A stretch of 64,000 nucleotides of DNA from positions 276,585-340,584 of the forward strand of contig CAUYUJ010014204.1 in assembly GCA_963575745.1 (NCBI GenBank), read 5' to 3'. Shown one piece after another: positions 30,821-42,290 of the stretch (within the stretch, counting starts at the first letter, position 1; each line of letters opens with the position of its first letter). The position numbers and the translations under genes are program-made. This DNA is from Prorocentrum cordatum (taxonomy: Eukaryota > Sar > Dinophyceae > Prorocentrales > Prorocentraceae). The notes below the pieces were generated by a model. The model made no database searches. It had not been told where the DNA came from and was given only the letters and a program-made list of their open reading frames with translations.

Positions 30821-31476
30821 TTAGATGCCTGCGCGCGAACGGGGCCGTGCAGGCGATGCTCCGCAGCGAGGCGCAGGATCCCCCCCCTGGCCACGCGGAG
30901 CGCACCTGACCCCGCACATCCCCCTCCAGCCGAAGCTCTGGGAGCCGCGCTCAACGCAAGAAGAACCAGCACTGGCACGGCCAGACGAAGAGGCCTTACC
31001 CTTAACACCGCTGGACGCGATCCCCGTTGGCCTTGGCATATCAGGCCTCCACCTCGCCCCGGCGCGACTATGGCCGCGGCCGCCAAAATTCGCAACTGCC
31101 GCAGGAAGCGCTCTAGGTTCACGATCACATTGCGACTCATCAGCTTCAGCCACTGGCACAGCAACTCCAGAATTCGGAAAGCGCAGCTCCTGAGGCGCCG
31201 TCATCATCGGCAGCGCGCCCCCCCCCTCCTGCATGAGGAGCCGAGGAGCCCCCTTTCACAACGTCGACGCTTCGTTCTAGAACGCACCCTGGTGTTGAAC
31301 TGCTTCTGCGCCCCCAGCATGGTCGACGCTTGTCTTGAGCTCAACGAGAGCATCCTAGTATCCTCGGTGCCCTCCTGGAGCAACGCCAGCAGCTCGCCCC
31401 CCCGCTCATGAAGCTCGCCCCAATCCTCGGCGACGATCTCGAACCCATCCAGGCCGTTGAGCCCGGACAACTGCAA
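30821..31476 (-). CDS. Possible exons of an unknown protein
   Basis: Two minus-strand frames look protein-like. 31476-31204 encodes a helical stretch (GFEIVAEDWGELHERGGELL, then ALLQEGTEDTRML) ending in a basic segment. 31234-30821, in another frame, encodes a low-complexity tail (PNSGVAVPVAEADESQCDRE). They overlap by 31 bp, so a frameshift or short intron would be needed to join them. No family is recognised and no start is certain. It could be decayed retroelement sequence. Confidence 0.3.
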
Positions 31477-31742
31477 TCGTGAAAATCGATATTTCCAGAA
31501 TGCAGATCCTGCAAGCTGAAACTCTGCACCTGCTGCTGCGCGGTCCCGGATGGGAAAACCTTCGCGGCCAGCCCTGGCTCCTGATCCGCCGTACTTTGGA
31601 TGATTTTCCGACCTAAAACTGTATCGGAAATCGACGCCAAAGGAGCCTCAAGGGCGGAAATCGACGCTCAAAGGGGCCTCAAAAGTAGGGCGGAAATTTC
31701 CGCCCTACTTTCGAAATCGCCCAAAGTAGGGCGGATCAGGAG

Positions 31743-32438
31743 TCAGGGAGGCCGAACACGGTCTCCTCGCAGATGGTCCCGCACTCCTGCCGCACGCGCC
31801 TTTGACTCGGCCTTCCCGATGCACCTGTCGAGCTGCCACGCCTGCTCCATGGTGCGCTTGGCCGATCCCACGGACGGCACAGTCGGTGCGAGGAGGAGGA
31901 GGAGGAGGAAGAGGAGGAGGAGCAGGAGGAGGGAGGGGAAGGAGGAGGAGGGGAAGGAGGAGGAGGAGGAGGAGGAGGAGGAGGAGGAGGAGCGCTCAAC
32001 CGTGAACGCCCGCAGCGGGGTCGCCGCGGACAGTTCCTGGATCCCCACCTCGCAGCGCCCAGCCCCCACACTGCCCCCCAGCTCGAGCAACGGCTCGTGC
32101 AGGCGCAGCTTCGGCAGCTGGTCGACGGTGTAACCGCAGGTCGTGGAAGCGGTTGCCGTCGAGGTCCAACCAGACCTCTGGATATGTAGTTCCACTGGTA
32201 GCGCATTGATGGCAGGAGGAGGCCGAGCATGAGCAGCAAGACGGAGACCAGCAGAGAACGACTGAAGACCATGGTTGCCCCAGACGCCTGGTGGTGTGCT
32301 GCTCTGCCAATCCGAAGCCTGAACCTCTTTGCGGGGTCTCCGCAGCGTGTACACCCCACTGGCGCCAGGCATCGTTTTTGCTACATCCGCAGGGTTGACA
32401 GTTCCACTTCGGCTCGGACCAATCAGTCCACTTCTCAT
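31743..32438 (-). CDS. Possible protein with microsatellite-encoded Ser/Leu tract
   Basis: A single minus-strand frame of 231 codons (first codon not necessarily the true start) remains open on both sides of and across the (GGA)n array at 31887-31990. The left part reads TLRRPRKEVQASDWQSS and then YTVDQLPKLRLHEPLLELGG. After the Ser/Leu tract the C-terminal part reads VGSAKRTMEQAWQLDRCIGK and ends at 31743. Amphipathic, non-repetitive sequence on both sides argues for coding, with the array either tolerated as a tract or spliced out. No domain recognised. Confidence 0.35.
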   Translation of the reverse strand: MRSGLIGPSRSGTVNPADVAKTMPGASGVYTLRRPRKEVQASDWQSSTPPGVWGNHGLQSFSAGLRLAAHARPPPAINALPVELHIQRSGWTSTATASTTCGYTVDQLPKLRLHEPLLELGGSVGAGRCEVGIQELSAATPLRAFTVERSSSSSSSSSSSSFPSSSFPSLLLLLLLFLLLLLLAPTVPSVGSAKRTMEQAWQLDRCIGKAESKARAAGVRDHLRGDRVRPP

Positions 32439-32675
32439 TGCTCCTGTTGAAGTCCGCCGATCCGGCGTGTGAGTTTCAAGGAGTCTCAGCTACAGCCTCG
32501 AGGCTGAGCCTCAGCCTCTGGGGGGGTTGCCGGGGTGGCGCTGCCGGGGAAGGGGGGATGGGGGGGGGTGCGAGTTTCCGCCGGCGGATGCGGGGCGCTG
32601 CTTTTACAGAAGGCTCTAATCTCGAGGATACGCTGGAAGGGTGGCCGCGGCCGCAAAAGTCTCTGAGGACGGTCT

Positions 32676-33150
32676 GAGAAAGTCCCGAGACCCCGAAGGA
32701 TCGCCCGAACACGCCCAAGATGGCCCCAAGACGGCCCAAGAGCCTTCCAAGACGTCTGAAGAGGCCTCCAAGAGGCCTCCCACGATGGCCCCCAGAGACA
32801 AAAATCGTTGATTCCCATTGGTTTTTTCAATGTTTTTGGGGTTGTCGTTTTTTTCGGCTTTCCGACGCTCCAAGACGGCCCAAGAGGCTCCCAAGACCGC
32901 TCGAAGACGGCCCAGGAGGCCCCCAGACAGTCCCAAGACGGCCCAAGAGGGCCCCAAGGCGGCCCAAGAGCCGCCCAAGACGGCCCAACAGGCCCCCAAG
33001 ACGGCCCCAAGAGGACCCAATAGAGGGACGAAAAGCAGCAAAAAATCTAGCCTTCCAGCCACGAGGCCCCCAGGAGGCCCCAAGAGCCTCCAAGAGGGCC
33101 TCCGAAAGCCCCCAAGAAGCCCCCACGACGCCCTGACAGGCTCCTAAGAT
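32676..33150. repeat. Degenerate CCAAGACGGCC-type repeat (copy 1)
   Basis: Many loosely spaced copies of GGCCCAAGACGG / CCCCAAGAGG, with a conserved internal marker TTTCGGCTTTCCGACGCTCC (near 32852-32871) that recurs at about 35414 in the second copy. Confidence 0.75.
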
Positions 33151-33452
33151 GGCTCAAAAAACGCCCCAAGAGGGCGTCCTTGCGCCGATAGGCTCGCCTC
33201 CACCGCTCGCACCACATCGTCCAGGCCACATGTTTCGTAACAAGACTCCGTGCAAGACGCATCGTGAGTTTCCAAAGTGATCGGCATCCTGTATGGAATT
33301 TTCATGTCATTATTATTTCCCGTCCCCACGGTCACTGCAAGCACCCCGCCGTTGATAGAACCACTGTTGCGAGATGGCTCTATTGACCCAACTGCATTCC
33401 TACGCCCTTTCGAAGGTAACCCGAGAAGTTTGTGCGTTTGAGTGTGGGCCAT
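33144..33452 (-). CDS. Hypothetical protein downstream of a relict leader
   Basis: 102 codons from ATG 33452-33450 (MAHTQTHKLLGLPSKGRR) to the stop at 33144. The frame also extends further upstream. The mid-part is polar (NSGSINGGVLAVTVGTGNNN), followed by ITLETHDASCTESCYETCG with four Cys and a helical C-terminus (LDDVVRAVEASLSAQ). The sequence is not repetitive and looks like a real product. About 270 bp upstream on the same strand lie two leader-like sequences, which suggests a retroposed gene. No family recognised. Confidence 0.45.
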   Translation of the reverse strand: MAHTQTHKLLGLPSKGRRNAVGSIEPSRNSGSINGGVLAVTVGTGNNNDMKIPYRMPITLETHDASCTESCYETCGLDDVVRAVEASLSAQGRPLGAFFEPS

Positions 33453-33708
33453 AATGTCTGCGTCTGGAGAATAACACCGAGCGACCCGGATCGGCGGCAC
33501 TGGCCGAAGGCCACTACAATATACCACCAACGTCCATCGCGCCCCATGTGCTCCAGGTGCGGGCCCCGCTCAGTGGTGCGAGGGATCGTGAGAGCGAGGG
33601 TACAAGTCCCTCAGCCTGAAAGCTCTCAGCCACAGCCGTTTGCCGACCACGGAAGCTGAGGATACGAGAAGTTGCTGCTCTGTCCAGCTGCCTCCAGAGA
33701 TTGCATCT

Positions 33709-33743
33709 TGGGCCAAAAATATATTGAGCCAAAACGGTTACGG
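33709..33743 (-). other. Relict spliced leaders in tandem
   Basis: On the plus strand 33724-33743 reads TTGAGCCAAAACGGTTACGG, the complement of the dinoflagellate leader with 18 of 20 matches. Immediately downstream on the minus strand a second, weaker leader-like TATTTTTGGCCCAAG follows (about 11 of 15). Tandem relics are the expected trace of repeated rounds of trans-splicing and reinsertion. Confidence 0.7.
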
Positions 33744-33748
33744 TTCCC

Positions 33749-34743
<995 letters not shown>

Positions 34744-34814
34744 TTATCATTCCTCCTCGTTCCTAACCATCATCCCCGTCCTCCTCCTCTTCTTCTCTCC
34801 CTCCTCCTCTCCTC

Positions 34815-34853
<39 letters not shown>

Positions 34854-34861
34854 CCACCACC

Positions 34862-34930
<69 letters not shown>

Positions 34931-35045
34931 GCTCCTCTTCGTTCCTCTTCGTTCCTCCTCGCTCCTCCTCGTTCCTCCTCGCCCCGCCTCGCTCCTCCTC
35001 GCTCCTCCTCGCTCCTCTTCGTTTCTCTGCGCTCCTCGTTGCCCA
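34815..35045 (+). repeat. (CAT)n, (CAC)n and CTCCTCGTTC-type repeat
   Basis: CAT and CAC blocks to 34930, followed by a 9-10 bp repeat of CCTCGCTCCT / CCTCGTTCCT. Confidence 0.9.
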
Positions 35046-35159
35046 ATCCCTTTCCCTGGAAACCTCCGCCACCGTGCCCTTGGGCACGGAGTGGGCGTGC
35101 CCTCAGAATTGGTAAATCGCCTTAGCGTTCATGGCGTAACTGATGGGTTCTGGCGCATT

Positions 35160-35700
35160 CTGTCAGATGACCTTTCGGGGCCCAAGACGCCCCCAGAACG
35201 CGCCAAGAGAGCCCCAAGAGACCCCCAAGACGGTCCAAGTGGAGCCCGAGGCGCCCAACGACCGCACCGAGACGCCCAAGGTGGCCCCAGGACGGCCCAA
35301 AAGGCCGCCAAGACGACCCAAGAGGCCTCAGAGAGGCGCCCCAAACGGCCCCGAGAGGCAAAACTCATTGATTTTCGATCGGTTTTTCAAACGGTTTGGC
35401 CTTCTCGCATTTTCGGCTTTCCGACGCTCCAAGACGGTCCAGGGCCTCCAAGATCGCCCTCAGACAACCCAAGAAGCCGCCAAGAAGGTCCCAAGACCGC
35501 CCAAAAGGGCCCCAAGACGGCCCAAGAGGCGCCCAAGACGGCCCAAGAAAGCCCCATGACGACGCCGCGAAGGCCCCAAAAGGGGGACCACGAACTGAAA
35601 TTCGAGCCTTCCGCCTTGAGAGGGCCCCAGGAGGCCCAAGAAGCCCACAAGAGGCCCCAAGAGGCCCTCAAGAACCCCCCAGGAGGCCCCCTTCTGGGCC
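35160..35700. repeat. Degenerate CCAAGACGGCC-type repeat (copy 2)
   Basis: Same motif set as 32676-33150 and the same internal marker TTTCGGCTTTCCGACGCTCC, followed by CAAGACGG. The two copies share an order of blocks, so they are one dispersed family. Confidence 0.75.
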
Positions 35701-35884
35701 TTGCATCGTCTCCCCGCGCTGCTGTCTCGGATCCAACTGGGCTCCAAAACGGGCCCCGCGAGCTCGAAATGGCCCTCGGGACTACCCGAGAGGGTCACAA
35801 GAGGCTGCCCACCCAGACGCGGAGGCGCCATGGGCCAAAGGCCATTCGACAACTCCTGCCTGCCGCACCCCCTGGGATGTGTCA

Positions 35885-36250
35885 GGAGGAGGAGGAGGAG
35901 GAGGAGGAGGAGGAGGAGGACGAGGAGGAGGAGGAGGAGGAGGAGGAGGAGGGGGAGGAGGAGGAGGACGAGGAGGCGAGGAGCGGGGCGTTCTGCGCGA
36001 GGCCCCCCCCACGAGCCACGGGCCCTGCGGATGGACACGTGCAGCAGCTCCACGGGCGGAGCACGGGCCCTGCTGCCCGGAGTGTGGCCCTCGCCTCTGC
36101 GCCGCACTCCTCCTCCTCCCCCTCCTCCTCCTCCTCCCTCCTCCTCCTCCCTCTCCTCCTCCTCCTCCCTCTCCTCCTCCTCCTCCTCCTCCTCCTCCTC
36201 CTCCTCCTCCTCCTCCTCCTCCTCCTCCTCCTCCTCCTCCTCCTCCTGCT
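35885..36250. repeat. (GGA)n then (CTC)n, opposed arrays
   Basis: GGA at 35885-35975 and CTC at 36106-36250 could pair as a long imperfect inverted repeat across 130 bp. Confidence 0.85.
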
Positions 36251-36259
36251 GACACATCC

Positions 36260-36910
36260 CAGGGGGTGCGGCCCTGGCCCGCTGCGCCGCACAGGCGCGC
36301 CGCAGAGGTCCGCAGCAGCCTCGCGGGCGGCGGGCGGGTCCTTCCTTCTGCCCGGAGTGTGGCCCTCGCCGCTGCGCCGCACAGGCGCGCCGCAGAGGTC
36401 CGCAGCAGCCTCACGGGCGGAGGGCGCGCGCCTTTCGAGATGTTGCTATCGCCTCCGCGCCGCGCAGGCTCGCCCCCCAAGGGCCTGCAGCCGCTCCAGG
36501 GTGTGCAGGGCGGGCCCTTTTCCAGGACGTGCCCCTCGCTTGGACGATGCGCACATTCGCTCAAGAGCTGGTCAAGGTTTGATTATGGAAGGGCGGCTCT
36601 TTTTCAAAATATGGCTCGCGCCCCAGCGCCGCGCAAACTACTCTTGAAACCTTGCGGCAGCTTCAAGAAGTCATACGGTTGAGGCCCCAAAAACGGTGTG
36701 CCAACAGGATTAAAGCATGTCAAGACGCAAAGAGTCATGTTGGATCGTTGCTGAAATCCCAGGAACGATTTTCTGGTACGGTTTGCGATTGGTCAGGGAG
36801 CAACAGTCACGTTGATCCGCGGTGTTGAGATCCTGGGAAGTTTGTTTTGGCACGATTGAGGATTGTCGGACGGCTGTCTTCGAAAATGCAACTTCCCACA
36901 ATGAAAATTA
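36260..36910 (+). repeat. Composite satellite element (copy 4, diverged)
   Basis: GC-rich versions of the 65-75 bp unit (GTGTGGCCCTCGCCGCTGCG, GCCGCAGAGGTCCGCAGCAG) pass into TTTTCAAAATATGGCTCGCG, then the tail with TTGATCCGCGGTGTTGAGAT. Confidence 0.75.
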
Positions 36911-37209
36911 TCCTAGCGAAACACCCTGATAACAGCTAAAGTGTGGAGACGGATGGACGCATGAAACGTCGGCTTGCAAGAACGGCTTCGTCAGATTGCC
37001 GCTACGACTGCGGAGTCAAACTTGCTGGTGAGGGTGACGTTCGTGATGTCAACATGGTGACATGAGCGCGCTTGGAGCAGCATGAGGGACCAAACGACCC
37101 CACTCCTGGCAGCTGGAATGGTTAGAAGCCTACGGCCCTGCCACAGTTTCTGGACCTAGGACAACTGGAATGGTCAGATTCTGGTGCCCCTGATACAAAT
37201 TCTGGACCT

Positions 37210-38060
37210 GCGCCGCTGAAACCGAGACAATACACCATAGTGAGTCTAACTTCTGGATTTGCGAATATGGCATCGAACTAAAACATGTGGCCCCCTCTGT
37301 GAAAATTCAAAGAAAACGAACCATTGCACGGAAATCGAGCCAAAACACAATAGTGAGCCTCATTTCTTGACCAAATCGAACGAGAACACCATAGCGAACC
37401 TCCTTTCTGGATCTGAGAGGGCTGAAATCGAGCAAGAACACCATAGTGAGCCTCAGTTCTAAACCCAATCGAGCCAGAGCACCATAGTGGGCTTCATATC
37501 TGGATCTGCGGTAACGAAATCGAGCCAGAACACTCGGCCCCCCCTGCGAAGATTCGCATGAAAGGAAAGACTGAACTGAAAACGAGCCAACATACCATAG
37601 TGAGCCTCATTTCTTGACCAACTCGAGCCAGAACACCATAGGGAGTCTCCTTTCTGGATCTGGGAGGGCTGACATCGAGCCAGAACACCGTACTGAGCCT
37701 CATTGTTTGGCCAAATCGATGCGAGGCGGGGATTTATCCATATCCACCGCCTGGGAACCAACGTCCTGGTGTCCCAGCGGGCGGTGGATATGGATATAGT
37801 TCCGCCCCCTGGGGCCCGAATATGTGCATATCCACCGCCTGCCGAGGCTCCGAAAACTGACCCTCCAGGCGGTGGATATGGATAAATTCCCGCCTCGGAA
37901 TCGACCCAAAACACTAGACAGAATCTAATTTCTGAATCTGGGAGGCCTGCAATCGAGCCAGAACACCATAGCGGGCCGATTATGGCTAGGCCAGATCGAG
38001 CCAGAACACCGTGGTGAAATTCCTTTCTGTACTACATAGAGCCAAAACACAGTAGCGAAT
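37210..38060. repeat. Degenerate GAGCCAGAACACCATAGTGAG repeat
   Basis: About a dozen loosely spaced copies (40-60 bp apart, with larger gaps) of ATCGAGCCAGAACACCATAG followed by GAGCCTCATTTCTGG. Interrupted by the TIR-6 element at 37722. The sequence from 36910 to 37210 has no recognised feature. Confidence 0.75.
37722..37897. mobile_element. TIR-6 four-armed palindromic element
   Basis: Outer inverted ends CGAGGCGGGGATTTATCC and complement. Inside, the block ATATCCACCGCC occurs four times in alternating orientation, so two hairpins or one long one can form. Flanked by AATCGA at 37714-37719 and 37899-37904, a likely short target-site duplication. Confidence 0.75.
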
Positions 38061-38149
38061 CACCTCTGGACCGATTCCGGACCGCCGCCAGGGCTGGGAG
38101 ATGCCTCCCTTCCCCCGGCCCCCCCTGCGGAGATTCTGGTGGGAGAATG

Positions 38150-38450
38150 TGTTGATCTCTATCAGAACCCTTTCAGCGAAACGCGCGATCAGGGAATACA
38201 AGATTCCAGGGACCTATGAAAGGGGGAACTTGGAGAGAGGGTGTCTTGCAACATCGTTTGTGCGTCTTGGGCTTGCAGTGCTCCTCCTCCTCCTCCTCCT
38301 TCTCCTCCTCCTCCTCCTCCTCCTCCTCCCCCTCCTCCTCCTCCTCCTCCTCTTCCTCCTCCTCCTCCTTCTCCTCCTCCTCCTCCTCCTCCTCCTCCTC
38401 CTCCGCCTCCTCCTCCTCCTCCTCCTACTCGTCCGCCTCCCCCTCCTCCT
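38150..38450 (+). repeat. Composite satellite tail plus (CTC)n
   Basis: GGGACCTATGAAAGGGGGAAC...ACATCGTTTGTGCGTCTTGG corresponds to the tail of the composite element and again runs straight into a CTC array (38281-38450). Confidence 0.75.
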
Positions 38451-38599
38451 CCTGACCAGCGAGCAGCCCGACAGGCGAGCGGCACGCCCTGCAATCGCAA
38501 GCCGCCCGAGCTCTCGCCGCCAGCGATGCATGCGGAGCCACGGTCACTGCTGGGCACTGTCGAGCTCGGCGGCCGAGAGCTGCACGATCCTCACAGGCC

Positions 38600-38839
38600 T
38601 CATGTCGTGCAGAAGTACTGCTCGTGCTTCTGTCGCCTCTGCGGCAAGACGGCCTCGCCGCGCAGCGCTCGTGCCTCACGCGCAGAGGCCGTGAGGCCCT
38701 GGCTGAGATCGACCGTGGCCCATTCGCCCGCGCCCACGCGGAAGGCGACGGCCTCACTCCATGTCTCAGGGCGGCCACCCACGGCATGGCCGTAGACGAA
38801 CTTGTAGCCGCCGCAGCGCCCGCTGCTGTTGCGAGCGCT
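38600..38839 (-). CDS. Possible terminal exon of an unknown protein
   Basis: After an acceptor-like CTGCTTCTGACAG (minus strand, ending at 38840) the frame reads QSARNSSGRCGGYKFVYGHA, then PETWSEAVAFRVGAGEWATV and a basic C-terminus ending EQYFCTT at TGA 38602-38600. The sequence is varied and balanced, unlike the flanking CTC arrays at 38281-38450 and 38925-38995. No family is recognised, and no donor or upstream exon was identified. A GTGAGG just past the stop is an alternative donor if the frame is read differently. Confidence 0.35.
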   Translation of the reverse strand, partial: SARNSSGRCGGYKFVYGHAVGGRPETWSEAVAFRVGAGEWATVDLSQGLTASAREARALRGEAVLPQRRQKHEQYFCTT

Positions 38840-38985
38840 CTGTCAGAAGCAGGTGCAATGTTCTAGCTCACCGAACCCGTACCCTGGTGCGCCTGGCTTC
38901 TCCGGTCTCCATTATCGTCCTCCTTCTCCTCCTCCTCCTCCTCCTCCTCCTCCTCCTCCTCCTCCTCCTCCTCCTCCTCCTCCTC

Positions 38986-39312
38986 CTACTCCTCATTCGA
39001 AGCCTTGGAAGCCACGGGGTCCAGGGAGAGCAGTGCCCAACCCTTCCCGGAAAGCAAATCGAGAAGTGTCAACGGGTGTAATACTTGGCACGGCCCTCTA
39101 TCCTCCAGAGCAGCCTGAAGGGAACGGTCAGCGACAGACACAGCAGCGGCGGCAGCGCTACTTCCGTTGCCGCCACTGCTGCTGCTGCTAGCGCCTGCTC
39201 CCAGGGGCCAGGGCGTGCAAAGAAGAGTCTTCGTCTTGCATCCTGCGAGCTCCCCTCTCTTCAGCTTCCGCAGATCGCTGTTCGAAGAGAGAGGAACGCA
39301 AGGAGACCTCAA
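38986..39312 (-). CDS. Hypothetical Ser/Ala-rich protein
   Basis: 108 codons from ATG 39312 (MRSPCVPLSSNSDLRKLKRG) to a TAG at the edge of a (GGA)n array. Residues 44-60 are a Ser/Gly/Ala tract from GCT/GCC-type repeats. A helical, leucine-rich C-terminus follows (LHPLTLLDLLSGKGWALLSL). The frame is open only on this strand with such composition. No domain. It may be a fragment of a larger gene; the 38925-38995 array lies directly downstream. Confidence 0.35.
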   Translation of the reverse strand: MRSPCVPLSSNSDLRKLKRGELAGCKTKTLLCTPWPLGAGASSSSSGGNGSSAAAAAVSVADRSLQAALEDRGPCQVLHPLTLLDLLSGKGWALLSLDPVASKASNEE

Positions 39313-39460
39313 CTGAATAGCCTTGCCAGCAGCAATGACTCTACATTGTATACATCACAACACAGGTGTGCCAGCTGAAACCGTGGTGGTCATCCGCACG
39401 CTGTGGTCAAATCTGGATTTAAAGGCAAACCCTACAACATCCCGCAGCGATGAAAGTTAA

Positions 39461-39850
39461 ATGAAACACTGGGTAATGGCCAACACTGCGTCAGTCCGGC
39501 TCCTCCTCCTCCTCGTCCTCGCCCTTTCGCCTCGAGAGCTCGAGGGCAGCGAGCGCACCTCGAAGGGGCGCAGCTCGCCCGAGCCGTGTCGGCATCGTGA
39601 TGCTCCAGGCTGTGTTCTTCTGGGGGGCTTCAGCGCCGTGGTCGAGGTGACCCTCGGGGAGGGCGCAAAGCACGTGGTGTTCTTCGTGGCACTCTTCACT
39701 GGGGTGGAGGTGGTGTATGCGAGGATCGACCCCACCGATGTTCACATCGAAATGGCGCTCCAAACGAAAAAGGAAACGAGGCCCAACGTTCGAAACGAAC
39801 CTCCTGGACGAAACCCGTGCCAGACGAAACGAGGCGTGCAGAACGGCTAG
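39461..39850 (+). CDS. Weak candidate: small protein with signal-like N-terminus
   Basis: 129 codons starting MKHWVMANTASVRLLLLLVL, a hydrophobic leader-like stretch that is partly encoded by CTC repeats. It then has CVLLGGFSAVVEVTLGEGAK and a polar tail. The opposite strand is also open through the same interval with a His/Glu-rich product, so coding direction is undecided. No homology recognised. Confidence 0.2.
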   Translation: MKHWVMANTASVRLLLLLVLALSPRELEGSERTSKGRSSPEPCRHRDAPGCVLLGGFSAVVEVTLGEGAKHVVFFVALFTGVEVVYARIDPTDVHIEMALQTKKETRPNVRNEPPGRNPCQTKRGVQNG

Positions 39851-39859
39851 AAAAACAGA

Positions 39860-41100
39860 GCGAAGCAACAACGAAAAGCGGCACAAACAGCAAATCGCAG
39901 GCCCAGAGATTGACACCAACACCAATTTCGGCGGTCCGCCTCCACCGAGGGAAGAAGATCCCGATCTCGGTGATGGTGGTAATATTCTGGCTTCAAGGTG
40001 GCCGAACTATTACCACCAGCACCGAAAACCTAGGATCACCTTCCCCCTGTGGCGGCAACCCCCTGTCTTGGTGTTGGTGCCAACTTCCAGGCCTCCGAGC
40101 AAAGCGCAGGCTGGAACCGCGCCGAGCAGCGCTGGGGTCGGCCCCTTTCTGTGGCACACACGGTGCAGGCTGTGCGGAGCCGAGGCGAGACGGCGCACGC
40201 GGGCCCGAGCGGGGCGTCCCCCGTTCGCGAAGCGTCCTCCTCCTCCTCCTCCTCCTCCTCCTCCTCCTCCTCCTCCTCCTCCTCCTCCTCTTTCCGAGGG
40301 GGGCGGGGGGGGCACGTGGCGCATGGGGGCCGTGAATGCGTGGAGCGTTCCTGCGCGAAAGCGACAGCGACGGACGCGCTTCAACGGAAGGAAGAGTTGT
40401 GGAAGAGCTCCGGGCAGCGCTTCGGCGAGGTCGGCGGTCGGCAGGCTGTTCGGGAAGGCCTCCACGCTCTGAGGAGCTGCCAGCTGGGCGGAGGGAGGGG
40501 GGACCTTCCCTCGCACGGCGCAGGGTCTACTTTGCTCCCGCGCGGAAGCTGGGTAGGCCTTGGTGGCCAGGCCCTGTAAGGTCTGGAATGGGTCTTTGGC
40601 TCCGTGGGGAGGCTCTCTCTTGTCTGGTGTGGGGATTGGTCAGCTACCGTCTGCGCCCGTAGTGGCGAGCGCAGGAGACACCCGGCGAATCAGTCTCATA
40701 GTCTCATAGCCTCGTCCTCGCTCTTCCTAGCTCCTCCTCGCTCCTCCCTCCTCCTTCCTCCTCCTCACTCCTCCCTCCTCCTCCCTCCCCTTCCTCCTCC
40801 GTCCCCCTCCTCTACCCCCCCCTACCATCTCCCCCCTCCCTTCCTCGGAGAGCGCGGCAGCAGCTGGCGTGGACCCCTGAACATTAACGCCAACTCCCAG
40901 GGGTCCCCCAGGGGTCCCCCTGTGTGACGGGGGTGGAGACACATTCGGGGGCCCGCGGGCCGGGGAAGGGAGGGAGGAAGGAAGGAGGAGGGAGAGAGAG
41001 AGGGAGAACAAAAAAGAGGGAGACAGAAAGAGAGGGGGGAGAGGAGGTGAAGAGATAAAGAGGAGGGAGGAGGAGGACGAGGAGGAGGAGAAAGAGGGAG
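39860..41100. other. No gene resolved; (CTC)n at 40228-40290
   Basis: Contains one pure CTC array and, at 40700-41100, CTC-type then GGA/GAGA-type simple sequence. Open frames on both strands carry no recognised motif. Confidence 0.5.
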
Positions 41101-41121
41101 GATGAGGAGGAGGAGGAGGAC

Positions 41122-41895
41122 CAGCGTAAACCCAATGGGCATCAACGATGTTGCAATAAACCCTCCCTCCAAGTTTCCTGTTCATGGGGCCTCACATGAA
41201 CTCATGTTCATTACAGGAAGTGCATCATTGAAAGACAACCGTCTGAAATTCCTCTATCTAATATTCCTAGGGCGTCATCACCGCGAATCAACGTTACTGC
41301 TGCGTCCTGACACTCCTAAGCCGTGCCAGAACATCAATTCTGGAAATTCAGCCCTACGAGCCCTTGAAACTGTTGTCAACCTTTCAAACCAATGTGCACG
41401 GCGCTAAAGCGAGAGCCACATGTTGAAAAGGAACCACCATCCATCCTTGAAGCTGCCGCAAGCGGTTAAGACGAACGTGCGCGGCGCTAAAGCGAGAGCC
41501 ACATGTTGAAAACCGCACGCCCTCCATCCTTGAAACTGCTACAAACTCTTGAAACGACTGCACGCGACGCTAAGGCGAGAGCCACATTTTGAAAAGGAAC
41601 CACCCTCTATCCTTGAAGCTGCTGCAAACGTTTAAGACGAATGTGCGCGGCGCGACTGCGAGAGTCACATGTTGAAAACCGCCCGCCCGAGATCCTTGAA
41701 ACAGTTGCAAGCCTTCAAAGGGAATGCGCACGGCGCGAAAACGAGGGCCACGTTTTGAAAACCACCCGTCCTTCATTATTAAACCTGTTGCAAAATGCAA
41801 GTTTCAAGATCACAATGGTCAGGAATTCTCCGGCGAAACGCCCCTCCCGCCTTACCGGCACGCATGGGGGTGCGACAGGGAGGAGGTACTCACAA
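41122..41895 (-). repeat. Composite satellite element (copy 5), inverted
   Basis: Reverse complement of the order seen at 16835-17745: tail (GACCAGCGTAAACCCAATGG), five or six 65-75 bp units (AAAGCGAGAGCCACATGTTG), then the head (GGCGAAACGCCCCTCCCGCC ... GTGCGACAGGGAGG). It is bounded by GGA arrays on both sides, the complement of the CTC arrays bounding the other copies. Confidence 0.85.
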
Positions 41896-41899
41896 GGAA

Positions 41900-42290
41900 A
41901 AGGGATGGAGAAGGAGGAGGAGGAGGAGGAGGAGGAGAAAGACGAAGAGGAGAAAGAGGGAGGAGGGTGAGGGAGGAAGAGGTGGTAGGAGGGAGGAGGG
42001 ATGAGGAAGAACAAAAATGATGAGGAGGGGAGGAGGAGGAGGAGGAGGAGGAGGGAGGAGGAGGAGGAGGAGGAGGAGGAGGAGGAGGGGGAGGAAGAGC
42101 AGGAGGAGCAGGGACAGGGAGGAGAGAGGAGGGTGAGGGAGAAGGAGGTGGTAGGAGGTGGGAGGAGGGAGAAGGAAGAGGATAATGATGTGGAAGGGGA
42201 GGAGGAGGAGGAGGAGGAGGAGGAGGAGGAGGAGGAGGAGGAAGAGGAAGAGGAGGGAGGAGGAGGAGGAGGAGGGATGAGGAGGAGAGA
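41900..42290 (+). repeat. (GGA)n microsatellite
   Basis: About 390 bp of GGA/GAG with AAAG and ATG interruptions. 42300-42907 beyond it ends in an A-rich stretch and holds no recognised gene. Confidence 0.9.

Noticed and set aside
33150-33175. A third spliced-leader relic (CCTAAGATGGCTCAAAA)
   Set aside because: Only about 10 of 15 leader bases match and it lies inside a degenerate GGCTC/CCAAGA repeat.
37340-38050. GAGCCAAAAC motifs as leader relics
   Set aside because: They belong to the ATCGAGCCAGAACACCATAG tandem repeat and lack the TGGCTACGG part.
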